64,000 nt of DNA from Yponomeuta sedellus (Eukaryota > Arthropoda > Insecta > Lepidoptera > Yponomeutidae): positions 7,079,822-7,143,821 of the forward strand of contig OW203751.1 of NCBI GenBank assembly GCA_934045075.1, written 5' to 3'. Positions within the stretch are counted from its first letter, which is position 1, and each line of letters starts with the position of its first letter. This document shows positions 23,301 to 38,300 of this stretch, one piece after another. Position numbers and translations under genes: made by a program. The notes under the pieces were generated by a model, which worked only from the letters and a program-made list of their open reading frames with translations, searched no databases and was not told the DNA's origin.

Positions 23301-26300
23301 ACCGTCTCTACTAAAGTAATATAATTTGTAGCATTTCAAATATGTAATCATCTGAGTCATATAATGAATTTGAGTATAAGCGCTGGCAAGTTTCCGAGCC
23401 GATTAAAGACTGTTGTAGTAAAACCGCTATTAAAAAAAGATAATAAGGAATTAATGGCAAACTACAGACCTATTGCGCTTATACCAATATTTTTGAAAAT
23501 ATTTGAAAAATATCTGTACAAAGAAATATATTCATACTTGGAAAAAAATGCTATCCTAACCAATGAACAAAAAGGCTTTCGAAAAGACAAAACTATCAAC
23601 ATGGCAATCTATGATTTTTTAAACGTAGTAATGGAAAATGTAGACATAAAAATCCTGTTACATCAATCTTCATGGACATGACACAGGCATTTGACAACGT
23701 TGATCACGCTATCCTACTAAACAAACTAATTGCATATGGCATTAGAGGTAATGTGACCGAACTTATAAAATCTTATCTCACTAACCGAGTCCAACATACA
23801 GAAATATCGGAAAATAATACCCAATCAAAAAAAAACCACTCATACACTTCAAACAGACGCACACTTAACTACGGCGTTCCTCAAGAAGTGTCCTCGGTCC
23901 GCTCCTTTTCATAATATATTTAAACGATTTACCCAGGATTACAGCTTATCCGATGTCCCTATTTGCTGACGATAGCACAGTTACTATAAATAGTGATGCA
24001 TTTGACCCAGATAACAACGAAAGCAATATTAACGAAGCTCTAAAATCAATAATAACATGTCTAGATAATAATAACCTTAGAGTTAATCTGAGCAAAACCA
24101 AACGAATGCATTTCAGTCAAATAATAATACCATCTGACCTAAAAATTCACTATGATGACCAAACAATAGAAGAAGTATCAGCTACAAAATTTTTGGGATT
24201 AACTATAGATAAAAAACTGAATTGGAAAGCACATATTGAGACAGTATGTAAAAGAGTTAGCTCCTCGTCATACGCGCTTTATAAACTTGCGACCAAAATA
24301 AACCCAGATGCCCTTCGGATTGCTTATCATGGAATGGTTGCCTCAATATTAAGATACGGTATAATCTTTTGGGGCAACTCGACGGACAGAGACTCTGCCT
24401 TTAAGGTACAAAAAAGGTGCATAAGAGCTATGTTTGGTCTGAAAACAACAGACAGCTGCAAACCGTATTTTGAAAAATTTAAAATTCTTACATTGCCCTG
24501 TCTCTACATTTACGAAGTGGCTGTCTTTGTCAAAACGAACCCTAATCTTTTCCCGCCACTCTCAGTCGTCAGCATTCGCACACAGCGAGATAAAAGTAGA
24601 GTTTGTGTGAAAAAAGCAAATACTGCGCTGTTACAGAAAAGCATATTTTGTATGGGTCCTGTAGTTTATAATAGAATACCGAAGGAATTGCGAGAATTAA
24701 GTACAAATAATTTTAAAACCAAATTAAAGTGTCTATTAGAACAAAAAGTTTATTATAATATAACAGAATTCTTGACAGATGATAATTTCAGCTAAGACAT
24801 TGACTGACATTCTAATATAATTTGTATTTTAAATTGACATTTATTCTGGTTCTTTTTACACAATTTGACATGTAACAAAAATTTAACTTATTCATTCATT
24901 TTTATTTTTTTTATTATTTTCATTTTAATATATCATTAACTCTATTTCAAATTGACATTATATTTTATTACTCTGAAAAATTTTAATTTAAATTTGTTGA
25001 CATTTTTATATTATTGTTTCTAATGGTGGTGCCTTTTTTATAATTTGTACGCCTCATCAGGCAGAGCATGTATAGAACTAATTAATTTTTATATACATCC
25101 TATCAATGAACTCATGCTTCACAAATAAAAATTTTTGTCTTTGTCTTTGAAAAAAATTCAAATATGTAGTTATTTTATTATTTTATACTCTGGAAACGAA
25201 ATCTGCCAGAAAACTTAAAATTTCAGGGAGTTGCTCTTTATCAATTAAACATGTATGTGTGTGTGAACAATAACAAACACAAACGCTCGAACCTGGAACT
25301 ACCAACGCTTTCTCTGGCTAGCGTTCCGAAAGTTGCTCACCCTAGTCAAGATCATGATGATACACAAGTTGATGAGGGCAGCAGTCATGGTGGTGAATAT
25401 CTTGGCGTGTTTCTTGATGAAGAAGCCGCTCCCACCGTAGATCACGGAGACCATAGAGATTCGGTAGATGATTGTGCCCAGGACTGCGCCCATGACAATG
25501 GCTATCTGTTTCGGAGTGAATGAATTAATAAGATAACTTGCACAATAGGGGCAAAGGAATAAGGGGTTAGGGTGACAGGGAACAGACTCAACAGTGAATT
25601 GGACAACAGTGGACTGTACGGGATGGATAGTCAATAATGAAACAGCCACACAACACAATTACTTATACTAGTCCCAAACTGGGATACCGTGAGCTATTGT
25701 AACTACAGGCCATTTGAACAAATGTACTGCGGCCCCTAGTGAATCGAACCCACAACCTTCGGCATAATAATCTGACGCGATGCCGTTAGGTCAACGAGGC
25801 AGTCAATACGACAGGGCAGGCATCGATATCAACCCTTGTATGTCCCCACTGCTGGGGCATGGGTCTCTTCCTGCATCGCAGAGAGGCAAGTCCGTGTTGG
25901 TGGAGGATTGTAAGAGCCTTATTGTCAGAAGTTATCAAGGCGCCCATGAGGCCTCTAATTTGGCTTAACTACTGTCATTACATGACAGCCGGTACCAACG
26001 GCTAAACGTGCTTTGCGAAGCACAAAAGCGCTCGGAAAAATGCTACTAACGGTAGTCAAGGGATGGTCACCGATTCAGCAACTGACCGCGCCCGTTGCTG
26101 CTTAACTGAAGTGATTCATTCCAATCATTAGGTTCGACTAGCCCACGAGCGCTTCAGGGCAGAGCAGGCATACGACCACTACGAAAATTTGAAGTGGCAG
26201 GTAGCAAAGAAACATACCATGAAAAGAACGGCAGAACTTGTAGCGACGTATCTCATGGTCTTCTGCCACGTTGGGAGGTACGGTTCCTTTTCTCTGGTGA

Positions 26301-29300
26301 CGGGATTTGTGCGGAATGTTTTCACTGACGCCTCGAACTCCGGCCGTGGGTCTTCATCCTGAAGCACGTAAAAGAAGTCTTTTACATAATTTATACTGTC
26401 GTCATCATCGATGCAGATTTATGCAGCGTCTTTTGAGTATTTACGCTCGTGACTAAAAGTCCTGTTCGGGAGAGGACTTCCCTTCCGCATACTTTGTATT
26501 TATAGCCGGCTGGCCACTTGGGGTTTAAGGCCTGTGTATGCATCTTTGCGCCTTTATCCGCCAGATGCTGGATCCAGGCATTGTCATAAAAGTATCAAAG
26601 GATGTAAATTAATTTCCCACTTAAAGGCAGGATTAGATTAGATTAATACTGTATAGAATCAGGCGTTACTTTGCGGAAATCCATAATCGCATTAAAAAGT
26701 TAAAATTATTTAAAAAATGTATTTTTGGCGGAATTCAACAAAGTCATTTTAACTTTTTAATGATAGATTAATACTCTTTATTGCATACCATGCATTTTGA
26801 GAGTACATCAACAAATTAAATATCGAAGTTACACTATGTACAACTGGACGTCTTACCGCTGAAAGCGATCTCCTTCAGACAACCTTAGGATTGATAGGAC
26901 TGTAATATAAATATAATAGAAATCACGTGTCGTCAAAATAAACAAAGCATCAAAGAATAAAGTTTCTACGGCATCCAAAGACCCCCTCTATTAATTAAAG
27001 ACCTGCAATAAAATAATACCGCTGATTTCTTCGTACCTGATCCACGGTGCTAAGATCCCATTCCCATCGTAGCACAGACTGTTTCCGTTTCCACAGCTCT
27101 AAGAATGTAGTGGCTGAAAGAAGGAATCCAGTTTTACAATATCGTTTGGGTAATAACTACTTTTATACAAAAAGCCGAAATATTTTCTTAAGAACCTTAT
27201 TCACAGCTTCCTTGACAACCAAAATAAGCCTACAACTGGAGGCCGTACATACATTACTGGTGTGAACTATGGATAGCATATCACTAGCAATGCATAGCGA
27301 TTGAAATAGAGATAAACCTACTTACCCCAGAAGCTCATAAAGATGGCAAAGAACACAGTGGCAGGATTGTCGAAGAGGTAAGTCAGCTTGGCGAAGAGGC
27401 AGGAGTCGCTGAGGCTCTGGTACTGGCAAGCTTTGTCGCAGAGAGGGCAAAGCGTGGTATTGCCTGGCCCGCGCGCATCGCAGATCTCTTTGCTGAGAAG
27501 AGATGGTTACAATGCAGTAAAATGCCTGTAGTGTTTCTTAATGATTTGCGATGAATATATTATAATGCATTTGTTTGTCAATTATGGGTGTTTACACGTG
27601 TAACGGTGCAAACCTCTTTACACCTTTAAAATCAATTTTCTACTTTCAAATTATTATTTCTTATTTGATTTTTAGTTTTTTATGTTTTGTTTTGTTGGTT
27701 TGGACATGTGGAGAGGATGAAGGAAGAAAGATTGACGAAACAAATATATATTGCGAATGTGAGTGGAAGGGTTGGTAAGGGTCGTCCCAGGCGGACATAC
27801 ATCCACCAGATAGGGGATGTATTAGCAAAGGGAAAGATAAAAAGTACCCGGAACCGGCGAGCGTGCATGCAACGACTTATGAACGTTGATGAAGCGAAGG
27901 TGATCTGTCAGGATCGTGGCAAGTGGGAGACCCTGGTCTCTGCCTACGCCTCTGAGATACAGGCGTGAGGTTATGTATGTATATTTTAAAGATATATTTC
28001 TTTATATTTTGGTATGTACCTATGCGATCAACTTACAAATGCTGTTGCATGCCTATTAGTGGTGCACAGATCAGGCCCGAAATTATTTGTTTTGTTGTAA
28101 TTAATTGATTTTTACCTGTGTACTGACGGTGTGTCTATTATCAATAAATAAAGAAATAAATGAATACACCTTTTTCTTTTGATATTTCTTTAATTCAGTT
28201 TAACATTTTCGAAATTAAAAATTTCGTCACCTATTTTTGAGATTTCCTTAATTTTTTGACATTACTACTTCACATTTCGACTGGACCAGACCACATAAAT
28301 CGTTCTTTACCTGCTCATTCTGTTTTTTATCAAGTTTTGTTTTTATCTGATTAACATTATAAGTAAAAACAGACTTGAAGTCGTTCCAGTTTATTTTCTA
28401 TAAAACTCTTTACAACATCACACATGTAGTTGGTTTATCACATTTTTCGTTCGGCATTTTTTGCCGTGCGGTGTTTAGCATATTATTTATAGAATTATTC
28501 CATACATATCTACATAACCTCACGCCTGTATCCCAGAGGGGTAGGCAGAGAACAGGGACTGCCACTTGCCACGATCCTGACACATCACCTTCGCTTCATC
28601 AACGTTCATAAGTAGTTGCATGCATGCACGCCGGTTCCGGGTACATTTTATCTTTCCTTTTGCATTAGATGTATTAACATCCCCTATTTGGTCGATGTAT
28701 GTCCTCCCGGGACGTCCCTTACCAGGCCTTCCACTCTCATTCGCGATATATATTTGTTTTGTCAATCTTTCTTCCTTCATCCTCTCCACATGTCCAAACC
28801 AACGCAACATTCCTTTCTCAATAATTCTAGTAACTACATCCTCTTTCAGTCCACAACCTATAAAGTTAATTCTTTTTTCTGGTTGTGCTGTAAAGTGTTC
28901 TCTAACTATAGAGTCTAATCTATAGTCTTATCTATAGTCTGAAATGAAATGAAAAAACTTAATTGTAAAACGGTTACAATATATGGTTACTGGCTCCCAA
29001 ACTAGGATTCCCTGTGCTATGGGTAGCCAGGCCAGTCTAAACTATAGAGTATAATCTAATCTATATTAAGCTGGTCTAGACCAGTGGCCTAGACAGTGAT
29101 TGATGTGACTGGTCTTCGTTATCAACCCTTGTATGTCCCCACTGCTGGGGCACGGGTCTCTTCCTGCATCGCAGGAAGGTTAGGCCATACTCCACCACGG
29201 GGGCCAAGTTCGGGTTGGTGGTGGATTGTAAGACAGTGGCGGGCCTTACTGTCAGAAGTTATCAAGCCGCCCATAAGGCCTCTGACATGGCTTAACGACT

Positions 29301-32300
29301 GCCATTACATGACAGCCTGGTCTAGAGCAGTACTGGTAGAGAGTGACTGGTCTAGAGCAGCTTAATACATACACCAATCACTGTCAAACCTGCCACTCAC
29401 ACCATGTTTAAAAGTTTAAAAATAGAGGTTTATTTATATTTTAGGAGGTAAACAGTTCTCTTCTGTGCTTGAGCTTGGTTCTAGACCTGTATCTCAGGCA
29501 ACAACGCCTGAGATACAGGTCTAGAACCTGAACTAGGTAGTTCAGATACCTAGTAGGTACTAGCTTTAATACACACACCATTATCTCTCCAAACTCTCAC
29601 AACATAAAGCGTGTACAGTCTTAGTAACGTACCTGTACTATACGATATTCGCTATCAACCTTTGTAGGTATAACCCCACTGCTGGGGCAGCGGGTCTCTT
29701 GTTCCATTGCAGGAAGGTTAGACCGCACTCCACCACGGGGGCCAAGTCCGGGTTGGTGGAGGATTGTAAGACAGTGGCGGGCCTTAATGTCAGACGTTAT
29801 CAAGCCGCCCATAAGGCCTCTAACGTGGCTTAACGACTGTCATTCATTACATGACAGCCGTCACCAACGGCTTAACGTGCCCTGCGAAGCACGGAGTCGC
29901 TCGGAAAAATTCAACGAGCAGTAGTCACGGGACGGTCACGCATCCTGCACCTGACCGCGCCTGTTATTGCTTAACTCAAGTGACTGCTTCCAATCACTCG
30001 GTTCGACTAGGCCACGGGCGCTTCGACCTTTACTATGTGACCCTTTTTTACCCTCCTACCCCTTAGAGACCACCCGTAGTGAAAGCCAAGAAGCAACTGC
30101 CCACCTCCGCTCTAGATTTCACGTAATTCATATTTACTACGTGACAAAGACATGCAACGGAGTATCAGTTCCTTGTCTGTATTGGCAACCTCGGAAAGTA
30201 AAAATTGGTTGCCAACGTCCGATAGACGACAAATGAAGTCGTCGTCGTCGTCAGGCTATACTAGTCCACTGCTGGACATAGCCCTCCCCTAAAGAGCGCC
30301 ACGTTGTGCTATCATAGGGGGTAATGCCCATAATCCCCACGCTAGGCATGCGGGTTGGGGGTCGCAGTTCGGTGGAATTGTACTGCAGGGGGCGCTACTG
30401 CTCACCCCCCGACACATGAAGAAGAAAAAGAAACACTTAAACCCCGAACTATGGCCAACCATGGGAGCTTAAAGACCCCCTCTCGCCCCTGAACATGAAA
30501 TGAAATGAAAAGGTTTTATTCAAAGTAGCGCAGAAACTGCAGCTTAAAAAACGTTACAATTCAAACTGTGTCCATTTCAAAATCTAGATCATTTTGAACT
30601 TAGTGTCCTTGATTAACAGAGTTCACATAGTGAAACATAGAACTCATGCATAGTACTGGCTTTAATTCCAGATATCATTGTCATCTAGGTACATAATTAG
30701 CCTTTAGGCTATAGTAGCCCCTTTGGCTGCTGCGTGGTGTGCAGCCATGCTATGTGGTATCGGCCTAGAGAAAAGCACCAACCCAAATTCTTCCCGCGGG
30801 TGTCTTAAAACGCGACTAAGGGATACAAACTAGGGGGTGGGCAGCAGCGCCCCCTGCAGTACAATTCCACCAAACTGCGATCCCCAACCCGCATACCCAG
30901 CGTGGGGATTATGGCCATTATCCCCCAATGAGGGCACAACTTCGCGCTATGGCGCTCATTAGGGGAGGGCTTGTCCAGCAGTAAACTAATATAGAAGAAG
31001 AAGAAGAAGAAGCTCTTTTGGCACAAAGTGTGCTCACAAGGTCAAGCAGTTCTTTACCTGGGAATGTTGTCCTGCGACTCCATACTGGCAAGGCCGTACA
31101 GGAAACAGAGGGTCCCCACTATAGCGGGGGCGTACAGCATTTTTGTGTAGAAGCCGAGCCAGCAGAAGTAGAGCCCGATCTTGTCCCCGAAATACCGTCG
31201 GACCAGCCAGAGTGGCTGTTTCTTGTACCACTTGCAGGGCCGCGCCCATTCCAGGTACAGGAGCTGCAAGATATGAAATGAAATGGTTAGTTAATGCACC
31301 GCCCTCCCTCCCACTTTTTCAAGCAGAAGCAAGACACGAACACACCACCACCGACACCAATACTTGTGTGAGAAAACACGCGACGCGTTTCGCCTCTAAC
31401 ACGAGGCATCCTTAGGCTCACAAGTGCAAGTCAACTTTTCCAAGTAAATAAATAAATATCCACATTACACAGGTCTCGTTAGCCCTATACTGAGTGCAGC
31501 TAAATGGCTTGTTTTACAGGTGCTAACTTGCCGATAGATTTAATACAATAAATACATATATAACATCCAAGTTTCAATTGTAACGTTCATTAAGCCGCAG
31601 CTTCTGCGCTACTTTGAATAAAACCTTTTCATTTCATTTTAAGACCCGAGACAAACTAGAAAAGTTCGTTTCCTAGTTTGACCCGGCCATTTCATTCTCG
31701 TCGAACTCTTAATACAGTGATGATGATAACATGAGTATTGAGTCGTCGCCACGATCCGTACGCTTGTTGAAGCATTTGTTGCAGTATCTGATGGCTAGTA
31801 TAATAGCTATTGCTACCAACAGCAAAAACAATGCCAACATGCACCAAGAAATCGTACCAATATGCGGTTCGATGTCTGTGCTTATGATGTTATTGTTGTA
31901 CCAAATTTGGGTTTACTAATGTCCTGTTTCGGGCTTTTTGGCACATTTAACCAACAACTAAAAAATCCCCTTCGTGACATAGCTAATTGACATTGCATAA
32001 TGTGACATTTTATTATAATTTGTCTTGTACGATTATCAAATTATAAAATAATTATAAAATTATTTCTTTATTTCCAAACATTCCCTATCCTTACAGGTGT
32101 AACCTAATTCAATAGGGAGATACAAATAACTATCTTATTAACAATGTTTAAATATCACACATTTCCTTATTTCTAACATAAACCTTTAAATTGGTATGTA
32201 GCATATCACATATAATCCTGCTCTTCTAAATTCACTCAAGGTAACATGGAAGACAACAACATCTTCCGCTGTGCGATTTAAGAGTCTGAGTGCCCGCGTC

Positions 32301-35300
32301 TATTATTTTAGTTTAGTTATTAATTTAGTATTAGATAGATAGATAAAACAGTTATTTAACAGCACAATACTTTAAAACATAACATAGGCACACATGAACA
32401 TCAAATATAACATAAAGGAAAAATATTACATGCATACAAGAAAAGAAAAAGGACAAACAGAACACTTTTCAAACATTGTTTACATATACATACGCTTAAA
32501 AACAATAACATCAACAATAACATAAGTAATGCAATTTGCTTAAGTCAGATGTTGCTGCCTGTACGTAATACAGAGAATAGTGTAAAGAGGTTCGAAATTT
32601 CACTGATGCCGTGAGTCGCCCATTGGCTCAATTGGTAGAGCGCTGGCACGGATAGCCAGAGGTTGCGGGTTCGAATGTTCGAACGCATGGGTGAAATTTT
32701 TAGCCTCTAAATAGTTTTTTTAATTTGTTCCTTAGCACGGGTTAGTGCATTAAAAATAAAAATAGTATAACAATAACACCACAAACGTATACAAACATTT
32801 TAAACGTATACAAATATTGTCACGCTCAGGTTTAAAGTATTGAGCCACTAAAATGGACGTTTTACGCTAAGTATTACTTTAGATGTATTGTTTAAATATG
32901 TTATGGTACTTTTTAAAAAACCTAAGTTACCTTTTTACTGAATTATTTTGATTTGATTGAATGAAATGTATCACTCCTCTTAGTTTTCGAAGTGAACATT
33001 GATACATTTTATGATAATTTATATTGCATGATTTTAAATATGTATTTAAATTTTAAATATTTGTACGCCTCAAATGGCACAATATGCTGGACTTTCTCAA
33101 CAATGACAAAAACTTTATACTTCTTATTCTTCAGGCTATATTAGTCCACTGCTGGACATAGCCCTCCCCTAATGAGCGCCATAGCGCAAGGTTGTGCCAT
33201 CATTGGGGGGTAATGCCCATAATCCCCACCCTGGGCATGCGGGTTGGGGACCGCAGTTCGGTGGAATTGTACTGCAGGGGGCTCATGTTATACAACTAAA
33301 ATTCTTTATTCTTTAAAGCTCACCCGTCTATCAGTCACTGATCCGTCGGACATATCAATGTCGTATCTCCCTTCGTGCAGTGCGAAGCAAGCTAAGTACG
33401 TGCCGTCGTTAAGCAGCCTACGTATGCCCATCTGAAAATAAAAAACACATTACTTAAGGCTCCATAAACCTCAGTAGTGTGGTGGAGAATTCAATATTTT
33501 CACGGGTATTTCCCAATTTCGCAGCCAAGGTAGGGCATCACTGTATAATTTTAAAGTATTTGCGATGACAAAACAGTATTTTCTTCGTTACCTGTGTAAA
33601 AATATGGCGAAGAAAGGATCTGATTTACCGTTGCGACCGGAAAACTAGTTATTGGACCCTAAAAAGTCGCTACAGCATAAATCACCTGAATTATTATCTT
33701 TAGAAATGTCTAAAGAGTAACGAAAAACATACTGATTTACTGTCGCGAAAGCTAAAATATGTCTCCCATATGGGAGCCGAGTCTCGCCCAAGCGAATTGA
33801 AAGCGTAGACGCAAAATATTCGAAGAATTAGACATTTCTCACATGTTATTTTCTTGATGAGATAACTCAAAAGAATCATTAGACATTTATTTTCTCGTTC
33901 GAATTCCATCTACCTTAGCGTTCAGAACATAGATTTTGACTGTCGCTCGACTTTTTATATAGAATTCACAAGTCATAAGCCGTAGAGTCGTATACGAATT
34001 ATTTGCTGATGAACTGAGAATTGGCCCCCTGGACTACATTTCTGGCGAAATTGAAAAAAAAAAAAACGTAGAAAATATTAATTTTCCACCACACTACTAT
34101 CAGTTCACCTCATTACAGGCTCAAATATTGTCAAATAACAGGTGCTGTCAGACTAAAGCAGCGTACCGTGGGCGACACTCCACTGCGAATGAACTATTTC
34201 TCTACCAAAGTTTAATCGTGTCCACGACCACAAGTGAATACTGGTCTTCAGGCCTCTCTTGAGGGCTTCAAGAAAGGGCCATGTCCTAAGCCCAACTCTC
34301 GAGATGTAATTGTGATTTGACAGATTTGGAATGTGAGTGGAGTGTAGACACGAATGTTAGGTAGACATTGCAAGCGTACTTTGCGTAATCATAAAGAGCA
34401 AAAGCTTGCAGTGTAGAAGATAATCTCCGAAACTAATTATCCTATTTAAAAAAAATCTTTTACCAGCATGTAGCTATAATGTACGTTCCGGGTGGGGTAC
34501 ACCACATGCCATAAGGCTAATCTGTTTACCACGTGACCGTATCGTCACGAGCACTGTTAGAAGGAGGTATTTCCGTCCATTTTAAGTCATTGTTAGTGGT
34601 AAAAAATCAGCACGCTCGTTTTTCTTGCATTGTCTAGCTAGATTCAGTCTGAGTCATGAAGTGTGAAGTGTCTGATCGAATCAACCGCTTCTTAAGTGCA
34701 TTGTAGTCGCACAGGAGGCGCAGCCGAACCTGCCCGTCTGAAAGCACCTTAAAATACGACATATTTAGAGAGGTGACAGATATATTAATTTGTAGAAAAA
34801 TACAACAGGATACAAGTAGAAAGGTTAAAGAACAATAAGGTAGCGGCCACGGATGTAAAAAGTAGCAGCCTTCTTGCTTATGACCAACAGAACATGTAGA
34901 CACAGACTAAAGATGAGATTGTAGAATCAAAAGAGTGAGTAAGAGAGAGAAAAAAAATTGAAGCTTTTGAAAGGAAAGAAAAAAGAATAGATCAATGCAA
35001 AAGAGGAACTTGAGAGTACCTTGACCTAGACTAAACTCATCAGAGAGTTATGTCCGAAAGAATTCGGGTGTGTTTTAGTTTGCTTGGTCAAACTAAAATA
35101 CGCCACGTTGGTTTGGGAATTTAGATGAGTATTGAGTGTATGCAAAAAGACCGTGTTAATCTCAGAACACAAAATATCCTAGGGTTTTAATAGATCAACT
35201 AAAGGATATAAAACACCAACGCAGTCTCACAGGGCGTGTCTCTTCATCGCATTGTGAACAATCTTAATCAAAACAATCGCAGTGCCGTTTTTGTTATTAC

Positions 35301-38300
35301 TAAACACACACAAATATACGTTACTTTTGAATTAAAACTTTCGTAAGCATAACACATTGTAGACTTTTAGTCCGGATCTACTTATGGGTGTTGTTAAATC
35401 GGAAGAGTCCAACCAGGTTTCGATCCGATTCGCAGAGCTTAATCATGGTGAGCCTGAGAGCGGTGGTAGCGGAGCGGTGTAGAACGCCGGCTTCTCAATC
35501 GGGAGGTCATGGGTTCGAACCCCGGCATGTACCAATGACTTTGTTTTTTAAGTTATGTACATTTGTGAGATTATAGTAGCAATACTACTCGGTGACTGTC
35601 AAGGAAAACATCGTAAGGAAACCCTAGTGTCTGAGGTGTTAGCGTATCTCAGCGCCTGCTACGTACAATGGCCCAACTATGAGGCTAAGTGCGGAAATCT
35701 CATGTCTAACTAACTAATGATGAGCCTGGTCGGACTCTTCCGATTTAACAACACCCGTTAGTAGATCCGGACTAAAAGTCTACAAATATACTCTTTCACT
35801 CCTACACACATAGCCTCGTCACACACACATCATCATCAGCAATTTGACGCCATGGTTGTCCAAGCTTCACGGTCTTGTGCCGGCCCCATCCAGCGACTCC
35901 CCGCCACTGTAATCAGGTCATCAGACCATCTGGTGGAGGGCCTGCCCACGCTGCGTCGTTCAGTCCATGGTCACCAGGTCAGAACACACACAATCGCACT
36001 CACATTGTTATCGCAAGAAGTGGATGCATCACTAAAATACGCAATTCCTTAACTGATAATGTTCGTACTACATTGACATTGAGAGAATCATGTACAGTGT
36101 GAGTGTGCGAAGAGGACGACACATGACGGTTTCGACATGAAATAAAAAGAGAAGAGAATAATTTTCAATTTATTACAACATGAAGAAACTTAACATGGAA
36201 AGACATAGTATTTTTTAAGACCAATTTGTGACGCTCCACGGGAAAAGGTGTCTTGGGTTCGTATATGTTAGTTTATTAGTTGCTAAAATCCCAGTCGTAT
36301 TGCGTATCAAATTATTACGTTATGAATATATTACGACGTTTTGATAATATAACATTTTGTACTTTTACGAAACAATATGACGAATGACGAATATCATGAA
36401 TTGTGTGATGATTGTTTTTAGTCAGCCTTGTATTTTATTGTTACTTTTTATGACACTGCTGGGCAAAGGCCTCTTTTATGAGCTTCCACTCCTCCCTATC
36501 TTGATCAGTCATCTACCAACCGGGCAACAAGGTCAAAGCTCAAGATCCAAAGCACAAGCAGTGCAGAGGGGAAACGCTGCTAGCGTCAGGGGAACTTTTT
36601 CCAGGGGATCGGTCCAGGGATTTGTCCCGGTCGTCATCGTCGTTAGGCTATACTAGTCATGAGCGCAATAGCGCCCTGTCTTCAGTTTGCCGTAACCAGC
36701 ATGTGCCTGCAGTTTTTCGCAGATTGTCATCCCACCTAGTTGGAGGGCGTCCTACACTACGTTTGCCGAGTCGCGGTCTCCACTCAAGAACACGTTTACT
36801 CCAACGGTTGTCGGTTCTTCGCGGGATATGGCCAGCCCACGGCCACTTCAGCTTCCTGATTCTCTGAGCGATGTCAATAACGTACTTGATGTGTCCCGGT
36901 ATTTTTAATTATTTTCAAATCTTAGTTTTATGTTGTTTGTTATGCCACTTTTATGAGGAAGGCTTCTGTGAATGTTTGGATTTTGTAAGGCCTTTTTCAT
37001 TGCCCTAAATATTTTTTAGGAACAAATGATCTGATTGTATCCTACACCTTCGAAATAAAAAATGCTCACAAGCCTAGACCTTTTCTCGTGGATTGACACA
37101 TTTTATATCGATTTCCCATACCCACGACCGAGAACCTGGGACAAGACAGTATTTATGCCCAAAGAGCCAATATGTCCCTCTAGTCCTAGGTTTTTAGCCT
37201 TAGGTTCAGTTCGGTTCGGTTCAGTCACCAATAGATATTTTTAAGACCCATGTCCTAAAATAATTATTAACATGATTGATCTGATACTATTTCCAACGAT
37301 CTGCAAAATAAGATGTGGTGAACTGAGTTTTCACCACATCTTTATAGATGTGGCGAAAATTGTACCCTTTATAGAAGCGTCTGAAGTTTCCCATGTTAAG
37401 TTTGCTTAAAAAGAGAACATGATCAACGCAGTTGAATCAACTTGTGAGTACCGTGAACACTTCGTTGAATAAACGTCTCGTGACATGCTGATCAGGGAAT
37501 GTTTTCTGAAAGAGGGCCAGAATTGAGGTATGGATTATATCAGTTTCAGCCAGTTCATCTGGAGTCACGTAATTTACTAACGAAACTGCATAGTAGTTTC
37601 TAACTTCCAGTGTATAATGAGTATAGAATTCCCATATAAATATGAAAATGGAGATTCCACGACAATTTGTGTTATTAATTGCCTAGAATTGTGAGTTGTT
37701 TCAGTTAGGATGTGAATGGTAAATGAATTATTTATGAGTATCTATTTATCTATCTCATCAAACAGTTGCCTAAATTTGGCATAACACCTTGATAAAGACT
37801 CCCAGTAGATTCGAAATGGAGAGAAAGCTATTGTAATAAGAAACTGACGAAGGCCAATCTTAAGACAACTAGTGTACTTACTCTGGTGTCATTATTGTCA
37901 TATTTGGCTCGCAGAAGGATTTGCATGACTAGAAGACTTCTCTGGGCGGGAGAGAACTGCGTATGGCGGTCTTTTACTAGGAACCTGCGAAATAAAAGAT
38001 GGGTAAGTAACAACATATAGCCTGCAGAAGAAGAAGAAACAACTAGAACTTTGTGGCGTGAACGAGGAGTAGTGATTAGTGCGAACGAAAAATTGGGTGT
38101 AAAAGTGAAAGTCTGGAGACCTAAAGATGGGCGTACTCTTAGAAGTGTAGCCAGGCAATCACGAGATGGTCTAAAGACCTGGTCATGGTGGACCCTTCCA
38201 CCATGAACAGGTCGTTAGACGGATCCGTTAAGGATGGAAATCGCCCAAGACCGCGTAAATAGAGTGCATTAAAAGAGACACTCCACATAGGGTGGGTGTA

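Noticed and set aside
22506..24795. Host gene with a reverse transcriptase domain
   Set aside because: 5' truncation, several frame breaks, a TTTGTC tail and an inverted duplication mark it as a dead retrotransposon.
34634..34903. Minus frame with Cys and aromatic residues as an extra exon
   Set aside because: Exons 11 and 12 already join in phase, and no family motif is present.
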